Assembly (NCBI RefSeq): GCF_004027225.2
Contig: NC_044282.2
Location: forward strand, 65,147,225 to 65,211,224
Reading direction: 5' to 3'
Source of the DNA: Strigops habroptila
Taxonomy: Eukaryota > Chordata > Aves > Psittaciformes > Psittacidae
DNA: 64,000 bases
The position numbers were made by a program, and so were the translations under genes. How positions within the stretch are numbered: position 1 is the stretch's first letter; each line of letters starts with the position of its first letter. A model generated the notes under the pieces. It was not told the origin of the DNA, made no database searches, and saw only the letters and a list, made by a program, of their open reading frames with translations. Shown piece after piece: positions 21,754 to 34,200 of the stretch.

Positions 21754-22465
21754 TATAGAATCATAGACTCATAGAATAGTAAGGGTTGGAAAGGACCTTA
21801 AGATCATCTAGTTCCAACCCCCCTGCCATGGGCAGGGATACCTCGCACTAAACCATGTCGCTCAAGGCTCTGTCCAACCTGGCCTTGAACACTGCCAGGG
21901 ATGGAGCATTCACAACTTCCTTGGGCAACCCATTCCGGTGCCTCACCACCGTCACTGTAAAGAACTTCTTCCTTATATCTAATCTAAACTTCCCCTGTTT
22001 AAGTTTGAAGCCATTACTCCTTGTCCTACCACTCCAGTCCCTAAGGAAGAGTCCCTCCCCAGCATCCTTATAGACCCTCTTCAGATACTGGAAGGCTGCT
22101 GTGAGGTCTCCACACGGCCTTCTCTTCTGCAGGCTGAACAGCCCCAACTTTCTCAGCCTGTCTTCACACGGGAGGTGCTCCAGCCCCCTTATCATCCTCG
22201 TGGCCCTCATCTGGACTCGCTCCAACAGCTCCATGTCCTTTTTATGTTGAGGACACCAGAACTGTACACAACACTCCAAGTGAGGTCTCACAAGAGCAGA
22301 GCAGAAGGGCAGGATCACCTCCTTCGACCTGCTGGTCACGTTTCTTTTGATGCAGCCCAGGATACGGTTGGCTTTCTGGGCTGCAAGCGCACACTGCCGG
22401 CTCATGTTAAGCTTCTCATCAACTAACACCCCCAAGCCCTTCTCTGCAGGGCTGCTCTGAATCTC
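21754..22465 (-). mobile_element. CR1 LINE 3' segment with an intact reverse-transcriptase tail
   Basis: This is the longest and least decayed CR1 copy here. On plus it starts at ATAGAATCATAGACTCATAG (the element's 3' end). Its minus strand holds an uninterrupted 195-codon frame (21848-22435) that is the C-terminal part of the CR1 ORF2 polyprotein: [52 protein letters not shown] and [20 protein letters not shown]. The catalytic reverse-transcriptase motifs are absent because the copy is 5'-truncated, so it cannot move by itself. Confidence 0.96.
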
Positions 22466-25400
22466 TTCTCTCTCCTGATCAGACCATGATGGAAAACCTC
22501 TCCAGAGGAGCCACCTGACTGGCTGTCCTTACAAGCCAAGACCTTCATGGCTATTGTCAAGCTACACAGATCAACCATGCATGCTTTTATTGTAGCAGGC
22601 AACTAATAACACTTGGGATGAAGGTGAGCTTTCATTTGTTATCAGCAGTACAACAGCCAGGACATCCCTGAGCGAGTAATTCCAGCCCGGCAGCTCGGGT
22701 TGGCTTCAGTGAGCAGCTGGACTGAGTTGTGCATCCTTTAGCATTGGGGTGTTCAGCAGCAGCAGTGCACACATACATGTGCAAAGGCAAAATAATGAAG
22801 CTAAGTCAAAGGCTGAGAAAACACACATTGCAGTTTGCTAAACTTTAGGCTCTAGTTTTTAAATCAACTTAGCATTTGTAAAGCCACAGATTTGTGATTT
22901 CCAGAGATCCAGCATAGCCCTCTGTCATGAATTTTTCACTGATTATATTCATATATTCAGTTTTGCTTTCTCATTCAGGCCTGTTTCTCAACATAGATGG
23001 CTTGATTCATTTTAAAATGAGACCAACACCTTAGCTATTGTGACCCTAATGAAAAAAACTTATTATACGATTATTTCCTAAGCCAATGGGAACAGAATCC
23101 TCTCAAAGCTTGAGATGGAGGATTTAGAAAGCCACTAATAAACCAGCATGGAAGTTATTTCAGGAGAAATTTGAACCCCTGCTGAAAGCTCACTGACAGA
23201 GACTTAATAGTCTGGCTGAAAACTGGTTTATAAGAAACCAAACAGCAACTGAAATGGATGGTTTTTGGGAAAAGCATTTTAAGTTTTTTAGTGCCACAGT
23301 AAATACTGCCTCGCATGGAAAGCCCAGCCAGGTCTCTCCTGCAGATGGTGGTGGTTCTCTTGGTTGGGAATGTGGCAATAGAAAGCTCTGTCCATAGCTT
23401 TGCGCTTGCGCGCTCCTGGGAGGGGAAGAAAGAACATTAGGGCTTTCTGCTGGAGGGAAAGCATAATAAGTATATTTAGCTAAATGTCTTCTGCATGCTG
23501 AGCTGACAACAGGCTTTTTATATATGAGGATGCCTGACCAAGGAGAGCACACTGTGAGCTGCTTACGACAGCAGGCTTGAACGCCAGCCCTACAGGTAAG
23601 CTTGCTGTTCAGCAGGATTTTAAACAGAGGATGTGCCACTTTCTCAGCACCACAAACATGAGTACATGGTGCTAATTCCCACTCAGAACTTCAGTTCTGG
23701 GAAAAAAAACCCACCTTCTTTAAGGCAGGCTCTTCCTGGAAGATCTCTATGAAACTAAGCTCAAAGGGAGTCCAAAAAGGTGAAGAGCCAGGGAAAACAG
23801 GGAAGAATGAGGTTTATTCCTCAGACAAGAGGTTGCAGGAGAGAATTAACCCCCCAAGAGAATCTCATTAAAGGTTCTCTTGCATTTTCTAAGTTTATAA
23901 AACAAACAAAGCAGCAAAACAAACTCCTAAAAGGCAATGTTAACAATTCGTCCTGATATTAAAAGGGAGATTGACTTCAAAATAAACCTAAGCCATAATA
24001 CTCATGGCTGTGTTGTGTATGTATCCCACAGGGGAATGGGGATGTGTATTAGCCATACCCATCGCTCCCTGCTGGATCAAGGATGGAGAAAGACAGCTTA
24101 TGTTAGATGAGCGAAAATACACAGCGCTTCTAGGACTGAAAACCAGAGAAAACAGCTCAGCAGGAAGTAAAACATGAGAGTCTGAAAGTTTCTCCTTGAT
24201 CAGTCATTAGGTGCTCATCTCACAGATATGCACTTGTTCCAGTGATTCCTGTGTACTTGAGGTGAGGGTCCCAGGAGGGAAGCACGTCTTTGGGCTGATA
24301 ACTGCCTCAAAGAAGCTGCAATTCCAGCACAACCTAAGCAGCAACCAGCTTCACCGACAAGCTGAAAGCCCAAGTCCCAGGAGGAAGAGCAGGAGGCCAG
24401 CACGGGACAGCTTGCAGTTATCCTTGGAACAAGGGTCAGGTAGTCAGGCAGCCAGGTGCCATTCCTGGTCACACACCATAAGTGTGACAGTACAGGAAAA
24501 GATAAGGAAAACAGGTTTGGACAATTTCAAGATAGAATTTTACCACATCCAAGTTTTGATGCCTGGCCTTTCATGCGTTTCATGGCTGAAAAAGGTCAGA
24601 TTGTTCCCTAAATAGTTAAAACTAACAGACATGTCACTGCCCAGCTGTTTGCAGACCCAGAGTTCAAGAGCATAAGCTTGATTTAACAAGAGCTTTCAGC
24701 ATGGGCTTGTTATCAGTTAGAGGAGGAAAAAATAGATTTGGCAACGTCCTGCCTTCATGCTGCATGGACACCAGGCAAGACAACATCTGACTTCGGAGCA
24801 CCCTGGGTACGTTAATTATCACTCTAGCTGGGTACTCATCCAGCTTCTGGGGTAATTATCCCATTCAAAATTATTATCCCTAACAGGAGGTATCTTCCTC
24901 ATTCTCTCTTTGTATCCCTCTCCCTGGACCACCACAGGCCAACAATCATGATGCATCTTTAGCCTGCAGATGACATTGCTAGTGCTATGATTGTTCTACC
25001 CAGGATGTCTGAAGCAGTTGCAGCTTCCCAGGTTGGCTGTCTCACCAGTGGAGGCAGAGAGGGCACACACTGCTCTGGCATGTCCCCTTCCCTCTGCACC
25101 TAGTTACTATTAGATTTGTGGAGCGGGAAGTCTCAGAGAGACTTTCTTCACCTTGGGCTGTCAAGTGCGCACACCAGGGCTGTCCTATGTAACTCCTCCT
25201 TTGGGAGAGGGCAGTGTATGCATCTGTGGTGGGACTTTACTATAAGAATAATATGTGATGCTATAGTATTTATCCCAGGATACTGCCAAGTGAACTGTTT
25301 TTTAAATGGATCCTTGAGCTGAATGGTGAATATAGTGCTTTTGGCTCTGCTTAGTAGGCTGGACAGCAGCAGAGAGAGTTTTCTGGCCTCACAGCTGCTG

Positions 25401-28400
25401 CTGCCTTGATGCTTTTTAGGCATTAGTGGTTTTCAATGCCAAAACAGCCTTAAATCCTAAATAAACAAATAGATAAATAAATAAAAATAGAAGTCATTTT
25501 ATAACGCAAGTTTTTTTGGAACCTCCAGATGGAGCTATTAGAGAGGGAGTCACACTGAGAGGATTTTTCCCCCCTCAATCTGTGAGCCTGCAGAATTTAA
25601 ATACTTAACCAAGAGAAAACAGACCAATCTTCTTCCAATTCTGCAGTTACAAGGCTGGGGACACAGAAAATGCTTGAACAGGAGAAGGAAGGTAGCCCTT
25701 GTCCCCACCAGGGTGGGCATCCAAAGGACATGTCCTACATGAAAGGCAGCTTATCCTTGGCAAGGAGAATAAATTCCAGACACATGTTGTGTTAGACACC
25801 TGGTGCTATCCCGGCCGCTGACCCTCCCTTCCATTCCCAAGCAGGAATAGCACTTGAGATCCAGTTATAGATGCAGGAAATGAGTTCTGCTGCTGGCTCT
25901 GCAAGAGACATCCTGGCCAACAGCAGCCAGATAACCCGTCTGTGCCCCTCAGCTTCTCTTAGCTGATATGTGTGGAATGAGTTGCCATTAAGGGCATGGT
26001 CAGAGTTTCCTTCCAAGCACTTTGGAGAAGACAGGGTGACCATGCACCAGGCAACACTGGCATGAAAGGCAAGCGGAGCAGGAAAGCTCAGCCACTTCTT
26101 AATCCACAAGTCACCACAAAGCAAGTAATGCTGACCTATTAACTTCTCCTTTCCTAACTGGAGAAGTTAAGGTGAGGTGGGGGTGGCTATGCTGCTTTTG
26201 TGGGCTTTCAAGGCAAAACTCAAAGACTAGCAACGCTTCTCATTGTGAAATATCGTATCGCAAGAAACCCAAATGCTGTTTGGTAACTTCTCCTCAGTGT
26301 GGACTGGTGGTGGTGCCGGCGCTGATGCCTGCAGAGCAGAGCATCCCGCTCCATGATAAACATCTGCCTGCCCTGCGAAACAGCAAGAGCTTCCCTCGAA
26401 GCTCTGCCTTCCTGCAGGGAGATGGAGGAGATGAGCCCATGGAGACCGACCAGAGGCCACCTCTGCGGGTTTTAGGCTTATTGGTGTCACTGAATGGAAA
26501 CAGCTGGAAGATGGAGGAAGCCTCCCTACCAGGGAGCTGGAGGGTTACCAGCCATTCCCATTTCTCTCTGCAAAGCCACAGAAGACAAGGTTGGCTTTTT
26601 TGGCAAGTGCCAGGCGATTCATCTGCATGTTACACAAATAGATAATAATTAACACAGGCTCCACATAAGCCCTGCTCCTATCTGGCTGCATCACTTCGAA
26701 AATTGATGTGGGGTAAATTAAGCTTCTCTTTAGTGCTCTTTAGGCTGGTAACAGCTAAATCTGAGGAACTGTTTGGTCTCAGCTGCTACAAACCAACTCC
26801 CTGCAATTGAGTCCCTGTCAGCACCTCCCTAGCACCGTCACTGCCACCCCTGTGGGGCTGGACTGGTGTTAATGGGACTCACTGGCCAGCAGGAGAGGAC
26901 AGCAGCCAAGCACTGCTGTGTAAAGGCACATGAAAGTTTTGGGGTTTCTAACTCAGCCATTTATAATTCCCCTAAGAAGGCTTCTGTCACATATGTATTC
27001 TGTATTTATTCTGATTTAAATCATGTGCAGAATGCACCTGAAATTTATGTACTCCCTACCCCAAATCCATGTGAATATACTAAAAAGGGAAAAGATTAGG
27101 GTCTTATTCTATGGGATTATCACAAGTTTCCTGAAGGGGAAAGAGCTCTGTAGCAATATGTCTGAATTTTTCTATGAGCTTTCTATTATAAACATACAAC
27201 AAGGTTTTGCAATCTTGCTTTTTGGCAGGCAATTGTTTGCTCAAGTGTATAATCATGGCATGTTTGTTTCTATTTCTGTTTCTCCAACTCTGCCCAGTGC
27301 AGCACATGTGGATACCTTCCCAGCACTCCTGCAGTTGCGTGCTGTGATGTGAAGAGCACATTATCCTTCTGTAGAGCAGAACCAACATTTGCCTCTGCTG
27401 TCTCCGTGTACAATGAGAAGTTTACAAAATGTCATCCCTTCCTCCCTTATTTCTATCCCCCCTTTCCCATGGTGGGGCAAAGGAAGGAAACCTATTGCAT
27501 CGTCTCACAGGCATATGTGCCTTTCACTAAACTGCTCCAGTTTATGCCTGGCAGCAGGATTTAGGCAAGCCTGTTGTCACGACCATGGGGACACTTATGC
27601 TTAAAGGTTTCCGAGGTTTCGATAGCTGATCTCTGTAGAGGAAGTAAATGGACCACATTGTACATTTCCTGGGGGCCAGCATCATCCTGGGCAGAGAGGG
27701 TGAAGGTTAAATGGAGGTAGAGGGTACAAAACATAGGATAGCAGGGCTGGATGATATCTGAGAGTGTTTCGCTGCTCCTGCCCTTGCTCTGCCAATCTGC
27801 CTGCTCACAGCAGGAAAAACCAACCGAGTTCCTTGGTCAGTCCCACCTGGCAGAGCAGAGCATGCTCTCATAAAATATAAAATGATATATCAGTATACCA
27901 AAATATAAAATAAGTTGCTAATAGAATATTAAACCCCCAAATCCTCTTCCTAGCCTGCTTAACGTGTTCATTGAAATGAGCCAGATGTCTGAGTAGGGTG
28001 ATGCTGAGCAGCTGTGCCTGGCCATCACTGGGCTCTTGCAACTACCATGAGTGTCTAGGACAGACTGGTGGGCTGTGGGCTAAGCTTTGCCACTTCAGGA
28101 TCTTAGTCCCCCTCTTTTCATCTGTTCTCTGCTGGTGTTGAAGTTTCCCACTCCTGTTGCCCGTTTGGCCAGTTAAGGCAGGTTTGCACTAGACTGACCT
28201 GCAGTGTCCAACCTCTAAATGGAGCTGGCCACCCTTGCAGGAGGTGTGGGGCAGACAGAGAAAGCCTCCAGGGCTGCCCAGGCTTAGCTGTCAGCGCTTG
28301 GAGGCTTTTGGGTGTCCACTGATTGCTGAATAATGAACTACCTGCTCATTCCTCCCTCCCACTCTGGCTCCTGGGGCTGCCTACCAGCAACACTGCTGCG

Positions 28401-30699
28401 ACTGTGTCAGCATATGAGCAGAGATGTGTGTATGTCTATGAGTGTACCTGTGTATTGGAGGACTTCTTGCAGCATCCAAGCAAGATTGTCATCACGAGTC
28501 CTGTTTGATGGAGCTGGTTTGTGCTTGTCTGAATGAATATTTTTATCACAACTGCAGCATGCAATATTACCCCTGTTTTCTGGTCTGTAACATCTTGTAA
28601 TGAATAAGCAGCACCTATTTACCTGTGAATAGTGGCAGATACCAACACATTTTGCTCATGTTCAGCTTCTCTGCTTGGAAAAATAGAAAGCAGCACATCA
28701 GGATGGTTCTTTCAAAGCTTTCTTCTTCTCCATCCCCAGCCTTCCATCCCTTTGCTCTTAATCAGATTCCCAAGGTCTCGCTCTCAGAGCTTTGTATTCT
28801 TTAACAGCAGGTGCTGTCTGTCTGTTTGTCTTTCAGTCACCCCACGCTCTCCTGGCTCTGGCTCTAGTTCTATACTGCTTACCACATGTGTGGGTCTCGC
28901 ACTCAGGTCATCTGCATTATTCACCAGTGGAGTTACCTGGAGTTATCACTCATGGAGGTTTCCTAGCTTGCTGGTAACTTGTGGCAACTTCACAGGCCTG
29001 CAAGAGGTCCTAGAGGACTGGAGGGCACGGGAGATGTAGAAGGAGCCTAGACCTCTCACACATTGTTTTTTTGCCTCTTTGAGCCTTTCTTACCACGAGG
29101 CCACCTGGTCACCTTGGTGCAGAGATAATTTCTGGATGTTCCTGTAGAAGCACTCAGTTAAATTATTTATGCATTACAAAGATGCATAAGAACCAAAGTA
29201 AACAATGACAAAAATAGTTGCTGTTTTTCTATTTGGATGTCTGGGTATCCAGGCAGTATCTAAGACTATAGGTAAAGCAAAATCTGCAGGGAGGGATATC
29301 TTTTATTATACCCACTGATGTGTGTTGGAAAATCAGACTGTTAGGCACACAGCTTTTCACAGAAAGAAGAAATCATTTGGCTTTTCTTCCAAATAAATAA
29401 CCTGGTTTAATAAAAATGCAAAGCTTTGAAGGAAGAAACAACAGGAACAGAAAGACCTTGAGGTCATGCAGAGAGAGGGAAAGTGGCCTCTCCTGCAAAG
29501 GCTGAGTTTACATGTATGTCACCTAGCTGGGCCACCTCCTCAGCTAGCCGTGATGCTCTTGAGGTGTACAGCAGATCAACTGTACTGTGGATGGACTGCT
29601 CTGGTTCCCATCATCAGAAGATTAGTTCATGAGCATGATAAGCCCCTGAAGCCTTGGTGGTGAAGACCACACTTCTAGTTGACTCAGGCCAAGGTTCATC
29701 AGACACTTGGGATCTGCCTTGGACCTGTCCGTCCTCTGCGAAGCCAGTAAGGAGCCTCACACTGCGCCTAACTTGATCATGCAATGTTATGCCCATGAGA
29801 AGAGCGCCTGTGAAGGCTTTGCAGTTAAAGAGGTTTTATGCAGGGAGCAGAGGCATCTCATAAAACCAGTGCATGGTCCAACATGATTAGTCTCTTGCGC
29901 TAAAGAAAGCAGCAAGAAGGGTTTGGACAAATGGGCTTTCCACTAGGAGGCCAGCATGACAAATGCACCCGAAATTAATAGCATGTCACCTCTCTACAGT
30001 ATAAAAAATAACCAGGTTTTCTTTCCTGCAGATCACCCCAACCTTTTCTTCATACTCCGCATGACAACAGTGAGTCTTTCACAGGTCTTCACCCTGATGG
30101 TGTCATGCCCTTGTCCATGGCAAGCCAGCAACAAAAACTTGTGCCACAGCTATCTGGTGTTTTACAGAGACAGGACATCACTGCAGAACATGGCTCCTGT
30201 TGCTGCTTCCATCACAGGAAAATGAGAATCTGCTGTTAGGAGCAGGACCTTTCCATGTTAGAGGCCAGCCTTTATCACAAGCACATGGCAGGCACTGCTC
30301 CAGGACAGGAAAAATGTCTCTAGACATACACATGCATTGCAAGGTGTAAACACTTGAAAGAAAAGAATATGCTTTGCAGGAAGAATACCAAGGGTTGTTC
30401 TCCCAGAAGGATAAAATGAATGCTGGGGTAGCTTCAAGCTGGGCAGGAGTTTTAAACACATGCAGCAAAGGGAAAAGAAAGCAAATCAAGCATTTTCCCC
30501 ACAATGCATAATACACAGAGTAATTAACTTCATTTTCAAGTTTCCATCAGTGAAGCGCTCATGTCCTGGTCTGGTTTTGTTTCTTTCTGGCCTAACTGCC
30601 CATTTTTCAAAGGTGTGTGTTTTAAAACCTCAGGAATTGGAAAATAATGGGTTCATGGCCTTATTACCCAGCACTAGGCCCATCTGCCATGTAGCTGTA
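22466..30699. other. Intergenic, nothing recognised
   Basis: Eight kilobases with only short chance frames. I saw no CR1, RNA gene or exon with recognisable protein. Exon-poor regulatory or lncRNA content cannot be excluded. Confidence 0.55.
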
Positions 30700-31225
30700 G
30701 AAAGACCCATGTTGGAAGGGACCTCAGGAGATCCCTTGCCTACGCCGCGCTCAGAGCAAGGCTGATAGCAAGATCAGACGAGGTTGCTCAGGGCTTTATG
30801 CAGTCAGGCTTTGAAACCAAGGGTTGACACCAGACAGCCTTTCTGTGCAACCTGCTCTGGTACTTTCTTAACCTCACTGTGATTTTTTTCCTCCAATACC
30901 CAAGAAAATCCACTGTTTCAGTTCATGTCTGTAATCTCTCTGCTGTGCACAAGAGTGAAGAGCCTGGCTCTGTCTTCTCAGTGACCTCCTTGCAGGTATT
31001 GGAAGACCACATTTAGGTTCCCCTGAAGCCTCCTCTTCTCCATGCTGAACAAGCCTCAGTCCCTCAGCATCCCCTCATACACCATCTTGGTGGTCTCCTT
31101 TGAGCTCTCCCCACTTTATTGACATTGCTGTTTTACTGGGGCCCCCAAAACTGGGTTCAGTATCCAGATAGGAGCTAACAAGTGCCAAGTAAATGGAAAC
31201 CATCACTTCCTCAATCTACTGGCTG
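30700..31225 (-). mobile_element. Old, diverged CR1 LINE fragment
   Basis: CATGTTGGAAGGGACCTCAGG through GAGGTTGCTCAGGGCTTTAT, TCCATGCTGAACAAGCCTCAG and CCCAAAACTGGGTTCAGTA keep CR1 order on the minus strand, with many changes. Confidence 0.8.
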
Positions 31226-34200
31226 TCGGTTTGATCTAAGAGTGGTGAATACTCAGGGAAACCGAATCTCTCACGCAACATTTTGGGTTTTGTCTGAAAT
31301 GGGCACTAGCTGCTAAGATGATCATCAGAGGAGTGGGTATTTGACAAAAATCATAGATTAGACTTATCTCCTTTAGCTTCCACCTCCAAATATGACCTCA
31401 TGTTTCACCTCCCAGCTGGCACAGTGGTAGTTAAAAGTATTTTACACAGATCATAGTGTAGTGACAAGGTGTTGTTTCCCTGAAGGCAGCCACCAGCACC
31501 CAAACCAAAGGTGCCCCTGGAACCACGAGGTGTCCCCACAGGGCAGCTGCATGGGCTTGGGGAGGACTTGGAGGAAAGGCAAAGTGGCTTCAGCCATAAC
31601 CCTGCAGTGCTGGACATGAAGATGTGCCTCTCGATTATTGTCTTTTTAATGTTAAATGTTTATTTTTTGGCTTATGGTAGGAACAGTCCTTCCCTTTCAT
31701 TTGGGCAGAAAAACACCCAATCTTTCCCATTCTCCCCTGGATCCCTAACTGGAATAGAGAGCATATAGGTGCAGGAGAAAACACAAGTGCCATTTACCTT
31801 GTCCTCCTCTATTCTCACTGCCCTGCTGTCTCAGGATGCCTGCCAGACAGATGCAAAGAAGTACATCCTCTACAGAGAAATAATGTTGCTTGGGCAAGCA
31901 GTAACTTCACAAAAAGTGATCATTTTGGTGCAGAAAGTTTCCATCCTAGTTCCGACTCTTTTGATCCAGAGAGCAAAAGGGTGGCATAAGGCTATTTAAC
32001 TTCCCATGGAGATTACAGCAAATAGGTCTTGAGAGTATCAGTTCCTACTGCTGTATGGTTATTTCTACAAGGTGAGATTAGGAGAAGTTCCCTTAGTGTC
32101 CTAAAATATGCAGGAGTGTGGGCATTTTTCTGAGCAGTTCAAAGCCTCTGAGGCAAAGAGGACAGCAGAAGTAATAGCTCTTTGTGAAGCTCTGAGCTAC
32201 TTGGTAGACACAACCGAAAGCACCTCTGTGATGTGAAACTATCCTTCCCTTTCTTTTCCTTTTCACTCAAGCATGGAAACAAAATACTTCATTTTGTTTC
32301 ATAGAGAAACCTTCGATGATGGAAGAAAACACCACAGATTGAATTTCTTTTTGGTGAGTGGGGAAAAAAAAGGTGGTTCACAGTTTCTACATTTCGACTT
32401 CTACACTTCAGCATCAGGCCTCTCACTCTTACTGCTATTAACTGAATGAGGCTATTATTCAGGGTTTGACTGATGTTGATACTTTTCAGCACTGATTGTT
32501 TTCCCTTCCAGACTAGAGAAGCCAAGAGAAGGAAAGACCTGACCAAAAAGTACCTGCTGAAGGGTCTTTCCAAACCTACAAGCTGGCTGCTTTGAGACAT
32601 GGCTCAGTGTAACCTGCACTGAAAGTCCTTTGGTCTTTCCACCAGGTCTTTAAACCTGGATAATGACCTTGGCCATGTGATGAATGGGGAATAACCTCTT
32701 ATCTTGGCTTTTGGCATTGAAATTGCTGGCGATGTGTTCAGTGAATGCAGGGAGCTGGACAGTGTACTCGGGGTTACTGCCTCCCTGTATCGGCTGCATG
32801 GAGGACAGCGGTACACCACAGCTGAAGGGTTACTGCTGCTCCTCTTCCAAACCCCAGGCTGTCTTGCTACAGGCTATCATTGACACCACCAAACCTGTGG
32901 AAGCTGACACTTGTCCCTCTTGAATCACCCAAGCAAAGTGTTTCAATTACACATTCATCAACAAAGATGATCTTGGAAAAACTGCTTGAATTCTTAGCGG
33001 GAAAAAAAAATGCAGACATATTGCCTATGAATACTTTGCTATGTATCTTCATAAAAAAAACCAGTCGTAAGCCTCCCAAATACTTCTTCATCAGTGAGAG
33101 AAGGGCTGCCGCATCCTGGACCCTTATTGCAAATGCCATAGTCTTTTTTCACGTCATAGGCCATCTGGTTCCTGGTCTGTCCACAAAGGAGGTGATGAGG
33201 CCCACACCTACATAGGGGTAGAGTATTTCTCTTGGCAATGGGAGTAATACCTGAGCAAATAACCTGTCGCCTGACTCACAGTGCTCTTACGTGGTGCTCT
33301 TCCACCCATGACATGTGCAGCGCTGCTGTGCTGCAGAGGCAGAAGGGGAAGGTCAGGGAAGTGATTGCAAAAGAGTCATGTATATCGTCACGCACACAGT
33401 TAAACAAACAGAAGAGTGGTAAAAGAAGTTATAAATGATTATTCAAAGTTTACCTTGGATTTTCTTTCTTTTTCAATTTCTCTGGAAATGTAAACATTGG
33501 GGTATCATGGCACAAAGGGGATTTCAGATATTTTTTTAAGGAGGTTGAACTGAAAAAAGTCAAGAAACACAGTTTGAGTGACCTCGAACTGAAACTCAAA
33601 TCCACAGAGATGTAACCTGATCAAAGCTGTCTTGTGGTTTCACAACCGCTTTTGCTATTGATTTTGACTAGGGTTTGGTTATGGACTTTGATAAAAGCAG
33701 GGTCAGGCACAAAATCAATGCAGCTTCTCACCCTTCTTTTCAGTCCATTATATGCTATTGATAGCACCTGATATTTTTCATCATGAAGTTTTTATCTTCC
33801 CCTGGTTAGTCCATGAACTTAATCTCAAGGTACCTTTTGCCTGTCCAGTAGGTAGACGCTGTGCTGTCCAGACAACTTTAATGAGATCCCTCAATTTCAG
33901 TTTTCAGCATCCTTCCTTTTTTTCTTGCATCATGTCCCATCACCTTCCGACTACTTCAGCTAAAAGGCCTGCTCTTTTCTTTTTTTTCCATTTTGGAATG
34001 GGTTGAGAATAATCTTTTTGTGGGTGTGTGCTTAATAAGAAAAAGAGCTTTCCTGGTTTTTTTCCCTCAATAGAAGGTATGGTTTTGATTCTAGCACAGG
34101 TTAACCTACTTTTTGAAAGCAAAGTAAAGGAACAGCTATTAACAGTATGAATTTCAAAAGACAGGAGAAAATGAGTAAATGAGCTAAAGAAACCAGTAGA

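Noticed and set aside
26172-26645. 157-codon plus-strand frame
   Set aside because: No recognisable domain, and an antisense frame is also open. Best explained by local composition.
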